From Cytophagaceae bacterium (GTDB taxonomy: Bacteria; Bacteroidota; Bacteroidia; Cytophagales; Spirosomataceae): a DNA stretch of 5,549 nt. Of the stretch, positions 1 to 5,549 are shown piece after piece. A model generated the notes under the pieces. That model did no database searches. It saw nothing but the letters and a program-made list of their open reading frames with translations, and was not told the DNA's origin. Position 1 is the stretch's first letter; each line of letters starts with the position of its first letter. The stretch spans positions 1 to 5,549 of the forward strand of contig CANHCG010000144.1 in assembly GCA_947459055.1 (NCBI GenBank). Reading direction: 5' to 3'. Both the position numbers and the translations under genes were made by a program.

Positions 1-1185
1 CCAACGGCCTATAACTTGGCCGTAACGGATCCTAATTTTAAATTCTCTCAAGTATTTAGAACGAACTTAGCCTTAGATAAAAACTTAGGGGATGGCTGGA
101 TTTTAGGATTAGAAGGAATTTATACTAAAGATATCAATGCGGTATACTTGGAGAACGTGAATTTGCCAAAATCGACGGTAACTGCTGTTGGAGCAGATAA
201 TCGTATGATTTTCTACACCTTGGGTGCAAATGGTTTACCGAGTTCAGCTAGAAATTTCCAGATTTATGGTAATGTGAGAGGAGTAAATGCCCCTGCTGTT
301 GGTAGCAACACAGTTTCTAGTCCTAATATTTCTGATGCAATTGTTATCAAGAATACGGACTTAGGATATTCGTATGCATTTACGGCTACCATTTCAAAGT
401 CATTTGAAAATGGTCTATTTGCTTCCTTAGCTTACACGAATTCTGATTCACGTTCTGTGAATGACGGAGGATCGATTGCACAATCGCAATGGAGAGATCG
501 TGTGGTTTCAGGTGATCCAAATGAGAATGTGGCTTCATATTCTTCATACATGCAAGCACATCGTTTTAATGCGTATGGATCTTATCGCTTGAACTATTTG
601 AATGAGAAAGCAAGCACAACCTTTGGTTTTACTTATTCAGCAGCTCCTGCAGGACGTTTTTCATATACGTATTCGGGTGACATGAACGGAGATAACCAAA
701 ATGCAAATGATTTGATTTTTGTTCCTCGTAGTCAATCAGATATTATGTTAAGAGATTTGGGATCTTATACAGCGGCTCAACAATGGGCTGATTTAGATAA
801 GTATATCAATCAAGACGCTTATTTGAGTAAACATCGTGGTCACTATGCAGAACGTAATGGAGCGGAGTTGCCTTGGTCTGCGAACTTTGACTTTAAAGTA
901 ATTCAAGATTTCTACATCAAAGTAGGTGGTCAACGAAATACGTTACAGTTTACATTAGACGTATTTAACTTTGGAAACTATGTTTCGCCTCAGTGGGGCT
1001 TAAATCAGTCGACACTTCGTGCAGGTTTAATTAATTATGTGGGTAATGATGCTGCTACAGGCAAACCTGTATTCCAGTTCCCATATCGTTCAGGTACTAC
1101 GCCATTGTCAGATACATTCCAACGTTCATTTGGACTTGGATCTCGTTGGCAAGCACAATTCGGAGTTCGTTATATCTTTAACTAA
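1..1185 (+). CDS. TonB-dependent outer-membrane receptor, Oar-like, C-terminal part (5' end cut by window)
   Basis: The reading frame is open from base 1 (Pro-Thr-Ala-Tyr-Asn-Leu...) to TAA at 1183-1185, so 394 residues of a longer protein are present; the TTG at 16 is an internal leucine codon, not a start. The sequence is the outer half of a beta-barrel: alternating aromatic/hydrophobic strands, extracellular loops rich in Asn, Ser and Gly, and a last strand ending in aromatic residues (RYIFN), as needed for insertion by the BAM machinery. The loop DMNGDNQNANDLIF (about 679-720) followed by VPRS, and the later stretch with LPWSANFDFKV and LDVFNFGN, are typical of the Oar/carboxypeptidase-regulatory-like TonB receptors of Bacteroidota. 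Such proteins sit in the outer membrane and import or bind large substrates using energy from TonB-ExbBD; the substrate cannot be told here. The plug domain and TonB box lie upstream, outside the window. A terminator follows 22 bases after the stop. Family confident; substrate unknown. Confidence 0.88.
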   Translation, partial: PTAYNLAVTDPNFKFSQVFRTNLALDKNLGDGWILGLEGIYTKDINAVYLENVNLPKSTVTAVGADNRMIFYTLGANGLPSSARNFQIYGNVRGVNAPAVGSNTVSSPNISDAIVIKNTDLGYSYAFTATISKSFENGLFASLAYTNSDSRSVNDGGSIAQSQWRDRVVSGDPNENVASYSSYMQAHRFNAYGSYRLNYLNEKASTTFGFTYSAAPAGRFSYTYSGDMNGDNQNANDLIFVPRSQSDIMLRDLGSYTAAQQWADLDKYINQDAYLSKHRGHYAERNGAELPWSANFDFKVIQDFYIKVGGQRNTLQFTLDVFNFGNYVSPQWGLNQSTLRAGLINYVGNDAATGKPVFQFPYRSGTTPLSDTFQRSFGLGSRWQAQFGVRYIFN

Positions 1186-1207
1186 TTCTTAGTAATTACA
1201 TTCAGTG

Positions 1208-1239
1208 AAAAAAAGGGAGCATTTGCTCCCTTTTTTTTT
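1208..1239 (+). terminator. Intrinsic terminator of the TonB receptor gene, likely bidirectional
   Basis: A perfect 6-bp GC-rich stem, GGGAGC (1215-1220) with GCTCCC (1225-1230), encloses an ATTT loop. It is followed by nine T (1231-1239) and preceded by seven A (1208-1214). The A and T tracts can extend the stem. On the minus strand the A tract reads as a T tract, so the structure can also stop transcription coming from the convergent sugar-nucleotide genes. It begins 22 bases after the receptor stop codon. Confidence 0.92.
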
Positions 1240-1253
1240 GTCTGTAGTTTGTT

Positions 1254-1294
1254 ATTTCCTTTGGCAATCCTTTCATTTCCTTTGGCAATCCTTT
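1254..1294. repeat. Tandem duplication, two 20-base copies at 21-base period
   Basis: The segment ATTTCCTTTGGCAATCCTTT occurs at 1254-1273 and again, identically, at 1275-1294, with a single C between. It lies between two terminators and is not part of any credible gene. Both copies contain CTTTGGCAATCC, which is nearly complementary to GGTTTGCCAAAG at 1297-1308. The direct duplication is certain from the sequence; a function is not. Confidence 0.85.
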
Positions 1295-1308
1295 AAGGTT
1301 TGCCAAAG
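1280..1308. repeat. Imperfect inverted repeat (hairpin) using the second copy of the duplication
   Basis: Arm CTTTGGCAATCC (1280-1291) pairs with GGTTTGCCAAAG (1297-1308) with one T-T mismatch, leaving a 5-base TTTAA loop. Copy 1 of the duplication (1259-1270) could pair with the same right arm across a longer loop, so two alternative hairpins are possible. There is no T tract after it, so it is not a standard terminator by itself. It may be a relic of a dispersed palindromic element or simply a structured 3' region. Confidence 0.6.
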
Positions 1309-1313
1309 TTTGA

Positions 1314-1328
1314 GACGCGATACGCGTC
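1314..1328. repeat. Short GC-rich palindrome GACGCG-ATA-CGCGTC
   Basis: A perfect 6-bp stem (1314-1319 with 1323-1328) around a 3-base ATA loop stands out as GC-rich in an AT-rich gap. From memory it resembles the GAGACGCGAT/ATCGCGTCTC palindromes scattered in intergenic DNA of some Bacteroidota and cyanobacteria, but the flanking bases here do not extend the symmetry. Belonging to such a repeat family is an inference. Confidence 0.5.
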
Positions 1329-1338
1329 GATTTCCCAT

Positions 1339-1363
1339 AAAAAAAACCGGGTTTCCCCGGTTT
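1339..1363 (-). terminator. Intrinsic terminator of the ugd-decarboxylase unit
   Basis: Read on the minus strand, AAACCGGG (1363-1356), a 4-base loop and CCCGGTTT (1351-1344) form an 8-bp stem running into a run of T (complement of the eight A at 1339-1346). The stem starts 3 bases after the decarboxylase stop codon. In the plus direction only three T follow, so it is essentially a one-direction terminator closing the minus-strand genes. Confidence 0.9.
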
Positions 1364-1366
1364 CAT

Positions 1367-2338
1367 CTAAAACTCTTTGTGATGTGCCATTCGATGTAAA
1401 TCTTCAGGACTTAATGATTTGAAATATTCATAGGTAATTTTCAAACCATCTGCGCGGGATACTTTTGGTTCCCAGCCGAGAAGTGCTTTGGCTTTGGTGA
1501 TATCGGGTTTCCGTTGCTTCGGATCATCCGTGGGCAATGGTAACGAAATTAATTTTTGTGTAGTACCTGTTAATTTGATAATCTCTTCGCCAAATTCTTT
1601 AATCGTAATCTCATCTGGGTTTCCAATGTTCACCGGTTGGGCATAATCGCTCAATAGTAAGCGATAAATTCCTTCCACTAAATCATCGACATAGCAAAAT
1701 GCGCGTGTCTGTGATCCATCGCCAAACATGGTTAAATCCTCCCCGCGCAAGGCCTGGCCAATAAAGGCAGGTAATACACGGCCGTCATTCAGACGCATGC
1801 GAGGTCCATAGGTATTGAAAATACGTACAATTCTTGTTTCTAAGCCATGGTAAGTGTGGTAAGCCATGGTCATGGCTTCTTGGAAGCGTTTAGCTTCGTC
1901 ATAAACACCACGGGGCCCAACTGGATTGACATTACCCCAATATTCTTCAGGTTGAGGATGGACAGTTGGATCGCCATACACCTCCGATGTCGAGGCAATT
2001 AGTACCCGCGCACCTTTCACCCTTGCCAAGCCTAAGCAATTATGAATGCCCAATGAGCCCACTTTAAGGGTTTGAATCGGTATTTTCAAATAGTCGATCG
2101 GCGAGGCTGGCGATGCGAAATGTAAAATATAATCCAAATTTCCAGGTACATGGATGAATTTGGAAACATCATGGTGGTAAAATTCGAAATTCGACAATTT
2201 GAACAAATGTTCAATGTTCTTCAAATCCCCTGTGATCAAATTATCCATCGCGATGACATGGTAGCCCTCTTTGATGAAGCGATCACATAAATGGGAACCT
2301 AAAAATCCCGCCCCTCCAGTTATTAAAATTCGTTTCAT
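1367..2338 (-). CDS. UDP-glucuronate decarboxylase (UDP-xylose synthase), extended SDR family
   Basis: This 323-residue cytosolic enzyme is expected to convert UDP-glucuronate to UDP-xylose and CO2 with bound NAD+ (EC 4.1.1.35). The N-terminal Rossmann motif GGAGFLG (residues 8-14) binds NAD, with Asp32 at the end of the second strand. The stretch [11 protein letters not shown] (73-83), TSEVYGDP (117-124), YWGNVNPVG (133-141), YDEAKR (146-151), FNTYGPRM (174-181) and GDGSQTRAF (206-214) are hallmarks of UDP-xylose synthases rather than of 4-epimerases or 4,6-dehydratases. Visible catalytic residues are Thr117, Ser118, Glu119, Tyr146 and Lys150; Arg276 in [10 protein letters not shown] matches the arginine typical of the decarboxylases. 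Length is normal for the bacterial enzyme. The ATG at 2338 is supported by the Rossmann motif starting at once; it lies 3 bases after the ugd stop with no clear ribosome-binding site, suggesting translational coupling. The terminator follows immediately after the TAG stop. Confidence 0.92.
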   Translation of the reverse strand: MKRILITGGAGFLGSHLCDRFIKEGYHVIAMDNLITGDLKNIEHLFKLSNFEFYHHDVSKFIHVPGNLDYILHFASPASPIDYLKIPIQTLKVGSLGIHNCLGLARVKGARVLIASTSEVYGDPTVHPQPEEYWGNVNPVGPRGVYDEAKRFQEAMTMAYHTYHGLETRIVRIFNTYGPRMRLNDGRVLPAFIGQALRGEDLTMFGDGSQTRAFCYVDDLVEGIYRLLLSDYAQPVNIGNPDEITIKEFGEEIIKLTGTTQKLISLPLPTDDPKQRKPDITKAKALLGWEPKVSRADGLKITYEYFKSLSPEDLHRMAHHKEF

Positions 2339-2341
2339 AGC

Positions 2342-3655
2342 TTATGAAATGACCGTTTGGCGGCCTATTGAATAATATGTATATCCTAAATCCCTCATTT
2401 GAGACGTTTCATATAAATTTCGTCCATCAAAAATAACTTTATTCTTAAGCAAGCTATCCATCCGCTCAAAATCGGGTGTTCTAAATTGTGGCCATTCCGT
2501 CACAATCAATAATGCATCCGCCTGATCAATCGCTTCATATGGATTTTTCGAGAAAGTTACCTTGTCTCCCAAAATGGCTTTGACATTTGGCATCGCCTCA
2601 GGGTCATAAACGTTTATTTTGCAACCTAATTCCAATAAGGCCTCAATATTATATAATGCCGGCGCCTCCCGAATATCATCTGTATAAGGTTTAAAGGCTA
2701 AGCCCCATACGCCAATAGTTTTGCCTGCAAGTTCATTGTTAAAATGGGATTGGATGGTTGGCATCAACTTCGTTTTCTGCTTCTCATTCACCCGCATCAC
2801 ACTATCCAAAATATGGAATTTATAATTATTATCTTCTGATGTTTTCGCCAAAGCCTGTACGTCTTTTGGAAAACAACTTCCACCATAACCAATTCCAGCG
2901 AATAAAAAACGCTTTCCGATACGTGAATCTGTACCGATGCCCCGACGAATATCATCCACATTCGCACCGACTAATTCACATAAATTCGCAATCTCATTCA
3001 TGAAAGTAATTTTTGTTGCCAAAAATGCATTTGCCGCATATTTTGTCATTTCGGCCGAACGCTCATCCATGAAAATAATCGGATTTCCTTGACGTACCAA
3101 GGGCGCATATAATACATTCATCAATTCCTTCGCCCGTGGACTTTCTGTTCCAATCACCACTCGATCCGGCTTCATGAAATCCTCCACAGCTACGCCTTCG
3201 CGTAAAAATTCAGGATTTGATACGACATCGAAATCAACGGTTGCATTTTTTGCCACCGCATTCCGAACTAATTCGGAGGTTCCCACAGGTACCGTACTTT
3301 TATCAATAAGGACGGTGTAATCCTTTAATAAGGGTCCTAAATCATTGGCAACCTGTAAAATATATTTTAAATCCGCAGAACCATCTTCACCTGGAGGCGT
3401 GGGTAAAGCTAAAAAGATTATTTTCGCACCCTCAATTCCAGCCGCTAAGTCCGTAGTAAAGTTTAATCGACCTTCCTCCACATTTCGATGAAATAAATCC
3501 TCTAAACCTGGTTCATAAATAGGAACTTCACCCGCCTTCATGCGGTTGATTTTATCTTCATTGATGTCGACACAGGTTACTTGATTTCCTGTTTCTGCAA
3601 AACAAGTTCCTGTGACTAATCCAACATATCCCGTACCTACAACTGCAATTCTCAT
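2342..3655 (-). CDS. ugd: UDP-glucose 6-dehydrogenase
   Basis: This 437-residue cytosolic enzyme oxidises UDP-glucose twice with 2 NAD+ to give UDP-glucuronate (EC 1.1.1.22), the substrate of the next gene's product. The N-terminal NAD domain starts with GTGYVGLVTG (7-16) and Asp30. The substrate and catalytic residues of the family are all present: Thr121 in STVPVGT, Glu149 and Glu153 in NPEFLREG, Lys205 and Asn209 in KYAAN, and the catalytic Cys261 and Asp265 in GYGGSCFPKD. The C-terminal UDP-binding domain has GLAFKPYTDDIREAP (318-332) and FDGRNLY (409-415). Length fits the bacterial family. GDP-mannose or UDP-N-acetylmannosamine dehydrogenase is possible in this superfamily, but the motif set and the decarboxylase neighbour favour UDP-glucose. 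The ATG at 3655 directly precedes the Rossmann strand; upstream is only A-rich sequence (AAGAAAATAGAA), no Shine-Dalgarno. It is likely co-transcribed with the decarboxylase 3 bases downstream. Confidence 0.95.
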   Translation of the reverse strand: MRIAVVGTGYVGLVTGTCFAETGNQVTCVDINEDKINRMKAGEVPIYEPGLEDLFHRNVEEGRLNFTTDLAAGIEGAKIIFLALPTPPGEDGSADLKYILQVANDLGPLLKDYTVLIDKSTVPVGTSELVRNAVAKNATVDFDVVSNPEFLREGVAVEDFMKPDRVVIGTESPRAKELMNVLYAPLVRQGNPIIFMDERSAEMTKYAANAFLATKITFMNEIANLCELVGANVDDIRRGIGTDSRIGKRFLFAGIGYGGSCFPKDVQALAKTSEDNNYKFHILDSVMRVNEKQKTKLMPTIQSHFNNELAGKTIGVWGLAFKPYTDDIREAPALYNIEALLELGCKINVYDPEAMPNVKAILGDKVTFSKNPYEAIDQADALLIVTEWPQFRTPDFERMDSLLKNKVIFDGRNLYETSQMRDLGYTYYSIGRQTVIS

Positions 3656-3689
3656 TTCTATTTTCTTAGTTTAATTCAAAAATTAAGCA

Positions 3690-3697
3690 CAAAATTA
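3690..3697 (-). promoter_or_regulatory. Possible Bacteroidota -7 promoter element upstream of ugd
   Basis: On the minus strand TAATTTTG matches the Bacteroidota primary-sigma -7 consensus TAnnTTTG exactly. It lies 34 bases before the ugd ATG in the 95-bp gap after the phosphatase gene, which would give a short untranslated leader of about 30 bases. No TTG/TTTG is seen at the usual 17-23 base distance upstream, so the -33 part is missing. The call rests on one half-motif in AT-rich DNA. Confidence 0.35.
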
Positions 3698-3709
3698 GCT
3701 AGTTTTCTT

Positions 3710-3753
3710 TAAATATTTATAGATGATTGTGTTATGATGTAAATAAATATTTA
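3710..3753. repeat. AT-only inverted repeat around the phosphatase stop codon
   Basis: TAAATATTTAT (3710-3720) and its exact complement ATAAATATTTA (3743-3753) form 11 bp with a 22-base loop; the right arm includes the phosphatase stop codon. With no G or C in the stem the hairpin would be weak, so it is a poor terminator. It may be chance in AT-rich DNA. Confidence 0.3.
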
Positions 3754-5385
3754 GGGCTTAGCTAATTTGGTAATGATTTGACCGATACTGCCGGAAGGTT
3801 CCATGCAGTTGAGCCAATTAGCCAAGGTCGTCGAAATATCACTAATCGATGTCCGCGCCGTGATTTCATTTGGTTTTACTTTCCAACCATAAAATAACAA
3901 GGGCACATGCGTATCATACGCATACAAAGTACTATGCGTAGTTCCTGTTTTCGAACCCATAAACCATTGAGGTTTTAGCAGTACCATAAAATCGCCACTT
4001 CGAGCAGGATGGTACCCATTAATCACAAGATGACTATATAAATCATTTAGATTTGAACCTTTGATATTCCGGAGGTCGATTAATTCGGAAAAGCCTTCTT
4101 GTTTTTGGTATGACGTGCGAACGACATCGAATAATTTATGGTGGTCAATGCCTAATTTGGTCATCATCCCATGGTTAAAGTATAATTGTGAATTATCCTC
4201 AGAAACCAATAAATCCACGTTTCCAAAAGCAGAACCGATCGCCTTTTTCATGTCAGCAGTTGCTTTAACTCGATCGAAAACACCACCGGGCATTTTTTTG
4301 CTTTGCAAATAACCTGGCACATCCGCTACGGCATGGTCAGCTGTAAGGAATACCAAAACTTGATCTTTCCCAAATTTCTTATCTAATACAGCTAAAATAT
4401 CTGCAATATCCTGGTCCAAACGTAGATAAGTATCTTCTAATTCGATGGATTGTGGACCAAATGAGTGACCTACATAATCGGTGGAAGAAAAGCTGATGGC
4501 AAGGAAATCTGTATTTCCTTGTTGGCCTAATTTTTCCGAATCAATCGCCTGTAGCGCAAATTCCTTCGTTAATTGGTTGCCATAGGGGGTTGATCGCAAT
4601 ACCTCCAACGGGTTCCCTTCTTTTAAATCATGAGGAAAAGCACTCGTTTTTTCACCTGGAAATTTGCCTTCAAAGGGACTATTGTCTTCAGCACTATTTC
4701 GATAGGTTTGGATAGGGTAGAGGGTATTCCAACCTTGTTTTACATATTTAGTAGCTCTTTCTTCCCCATTAAATGCCTGAACCCAAGCAGGTAATTCTTT
4801 CATGTAAAAACTAGAGGTAATCCAACGGCCTTCTTTCGAATCATACCAATAAGACCCATCCGCCGTATGTCCACCAGGTAAAATCGCTCCTCGATCTTTT
4901 AAGGCAATGGCAATGGTTTTGGAACGGAAATTTTGTGCCATTTTCAATTGGTCCGTAATGGTACTTGTCCACATGTTTTTTGGGGACATCCAACCTGTTT
5001 TTCCTGTCGTTCCCACGGTCACAACTGTGCTATCGTCTGTACAATACACTTTTTTGCCAGTCGCCACATCCGTCCAATCATTGCCTACAATGCCATGCAC
5101 TGCGGGTACTGTCCCCGTATAAACGCTCGTATGACCAGCTGCGGTGACAGTGGGTGCATAATTGTAATGATTATCTTGGCAATTTAGCCCTTCGCGCATC
5201 AACCGTTTAAATCCATTTTCCGAATAGCGATCAGCGTATTTGTATAAATAATCGTAACGCATTTGATCCACTACGATACCTACCACTAGAGCTGGCCGTT
5301 TAGGTAATGTGGCAGGTTTTTTTTGTGCAAATACCCCGAAAGAAAATAAGCTAAAAAAGAGGAGTAGTAAAAAAATATTTTTCAT
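3751..5385 (-). CDS. pafA: PafA-like periplasmic alkaline phosphatase (phosphate monoesterase)
   Basis: This 544-residue protein has a signal peptide (hydrophobic residues 4-19, probable cut VFA|Q after residue 20) and no lipobox, so it is exported to the periplasm or beyond. It should hydrolyse phosphate monoesters to release phosphate. The fold is the alkaline phosphatase superfamily, and all the two-zinc-site residues can be placed: Asp40 (VVDQMRYD), nucleophile Thr81 (PTVTAAGHTS), Asp303 and His307 (STDYVGH), Asp350 and His351 (TADHA), and His484 (GTTHST). The phosphate-contacting residues known from Elizabethkingia PafA are also present: Asn102 (GNDW), Lys163 and Arg165 (LKDR). Spacing and length are almost the same as PafA, which points to a monoesterase rather than a nucleotide pyrophosphatase/phosphodiesterase or sulfatase. 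The ATG at 5385 is chosen because the signal peptide begins there; it overlaps the TGA of the upstream gene (ATGA). The ugd gene starts 95 bases downstream with no strong terminator between. Confidence 0.92.
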   Translation of the reverse strand: MKNIFLLLLFFSLFSFGVFAQKKPATLPKRPALVVGIVVDQMRYDYLYKYADRYSENGFKRLMREGLNCQDNHYNYAPTVTAAGHTSVYTGTVPAVHGIVGNDWTDVATGKKVYCTDDSTVVTVGTTGKTGWMSPKNMWTSTITDQLKMAQNFRSKTIAIALKDRGAILPGGHTADGSYWYDSKEGRWITSSFYMKELPAWVQAFNGEERATKYVKQGWNTLYPIQTYRNSAEDNSPFEGKFPGEKTSAFPHDLKEGNPLEVLRSTPYGNQLTKEFALQAIDSEKLGQQGNTDFLAISFSSTDYVGHSFGPQSIELEDTYLRLDQDIADILAVLDKKFGKDQVLVFLTADHAVADVPGYLQSKKMPGGVFDRVKATADMKKAIGSAFGNVDLLVSEDNSQLYFNHGMMTKLGIDHHKLFDVVRTSYQKQEGFSELIDLRNIKGSNLNDLYSHLVINGYHPARSGDFMVLLKPQWFMGSKTGTTHSTLYAYDTHVPLLFYGWKVKPNEITARTSISDISTTLANWLNCMEPSGSIGQIITKLAKP

Positions 5386-5549
5386 AGGTAAGAAGGAAAT
5401 TGATTTAGTTGGATTGCTTGTTTATTCGTTAAATTAATCTCAAAGATATGATTTTCTAAACCATTTGTCAGCGCAATATAGCGTGCTTCATTCTTTTTTT
5501 GATATTGACTGATTTGCATCAGACTTTGCTCGGTGATGGCTACATGTGG
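5382..5549 (-). CDS. HsdR N-terminal-domain protein (HSDR_N_2-like), C-terminal 55 residues; rest lies beyond the window
   Basis: A minus-strand frame is open from the window edge to TGA at 5384-5382, giving 55 residues that begin PHVAITEQSL and end NQFPSYL. The pattern P-x-V-x-I-(T/S)-(E/Q), then QISQY with YIALTNGLENHIFEI, matches from memory the C-terminal end of the small (about 150-residue) Bacteroidota proteins annotated as 'type I restriction enzyme HsdR N-terminal domain-containing'. There it corresponds to the segment just after the catalytic E-x-K strand of the PD-(D/E)xK nuclease fold (usual form: CKAP, then VTNGL and a short C-terminal FP-Y end). The nuclease motif itself would lie outside the window, so activity cannot be judged. 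The stop overlaps the phosphatase start as ATGA, a tight arrangement that supports both gene ends and suggests coupled translation. These proteins usually stand alone without HsdM/HsdS, and their role is not known. Confidence 0.78.
   Translation of the reverse strand, partial: PHVAITEQSLMQISQYQKKNEARYIALTNGLENHIFEINLTNKQAIQLNQFPSYL

Noticed and set aside
1254..1294. Possible CRISPR array or satellite
   Set aside because: There are only two copies with a single base between them; no spacer-sized gaps and no cas genes are present.
1205..1399. A 64-codon plus-strand frame starting at GTG 1205
   Set aside because: It starts just before and runs straight through the receptor terminator, crosses the repeat cluster and the second terminator, and ends antisense inside the decarboxylase gene. 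The protein has a duplicated FLWQSF from the tandem repeat and no family resemblance.
1367..2338. UDP-glucose 4-epimerase or dTDP-glucose 4,6-dehydratase
   Set aside because: The SPASP, YWGNVNP and [10 protein letters not shown] signatures and the adjoining ugd gene point to the UDP-glucuronate decarboxylase subgroup.
2758..3003. Plus-strand open frame of 81 codons inside ugd
   Set aside because: It is antisense to the well-supported ugd gene, with low-complexity composition and no recognisable motif.
4061..4312. Plus-strand open frame of 83 codons inside the phosphatase gene
   Set aside because: Antisense shadow of pafA; no motif and no independent start signal.
4907..5187. Three overlapping plus-strand open frames of 60-84 codons
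   Set aside because: All are antisense to the conserved N-terminal part of pafA, which has a complete set of active-site residues; the shadows show no family features.
3751..5385. Sulfatase or nucleotide pyrophosphatase reading of the phosphatase gene
   Set aside because: There is no sulfatase C/S-x-P-x-R signature, and the Lys163/Arg165 pair with PafA-like spacing favours a phosphate monoesterase.
5441..5448. TATCTTTG on the minus strand, matching TAnnTTTG, 55 bases before the pafA start
   Set aside because: It lies inside the HsdR-N coding sequence with no TTG at the right distance upstream (nearest is 25 bases away). The ATGA overlap makes an internal promoter less likely; chance match.

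Overview
The window looks like ordinary chromosomal DNA from a member of the Bacteroidota, probably a freshwater or soil Cytophagales/Flavobacteriia-type organism. The evidence is an Oar-like TonB-dependent outer-membrane receptor, a PafA-type periplasmic alkaline phosphatase, start codons without clear Shine-Dalgarno sequences, and a match to the Bacteroidota -7 promoter motif TAnnTTTG. The genus cannot be fixed from this stretch alone.

Layout: positions 1-1185 (+) are the 3' part of a large TonB-dependent receptor gene cut by the window edge. Positions 1186-1366 lie between two convergent gene ends. This gap holds two intrinsic terminators, one for each direction, with a 21-bp tandem duplication and two further hairpins between them. 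Everything from 1367 to 5549 is on the minus strand. In transcription order it is: the last 55 codons of a small HsdR-N-terminal-domain protein (5549-5382, too short to be obvious as an ORF), a PafA-like alkaline phosphatase (5385-3751, overlapping the previous gene by ATGA), UDP-glucose 6-dehydrogenase (3655-2342), and UDP-glucuronate decarboxylase (2338-1367).

How the genes work together: the dehydrogenase and decarboxylase are consecutive pathway enzymes (UDP-glucose to UDP-glucuronate to UDP-xylose). They are separated by 3 bases and closed by a terminator, so they form a two-gene module supplying nucleotide sugars for surface polysaccharide or glycoprotein glycosylation. The phosphatase is an exported phosphate-scavenging enzyme. 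Its overlap with the HsdR-N gene suggests co-transcription, but no functional link is evident. A 95-bp gap carrying a possible promoter separates the phosphatase from the sugar module, so the four minus-strand genes may be one or two transcripts.

No mobile element, CRISPR array, RNA gene or clearly novel system is visible. The points most worth a second look are the repeat and hairpin cluster between the terminators and the orphan HsdR-N protein at the right edge.
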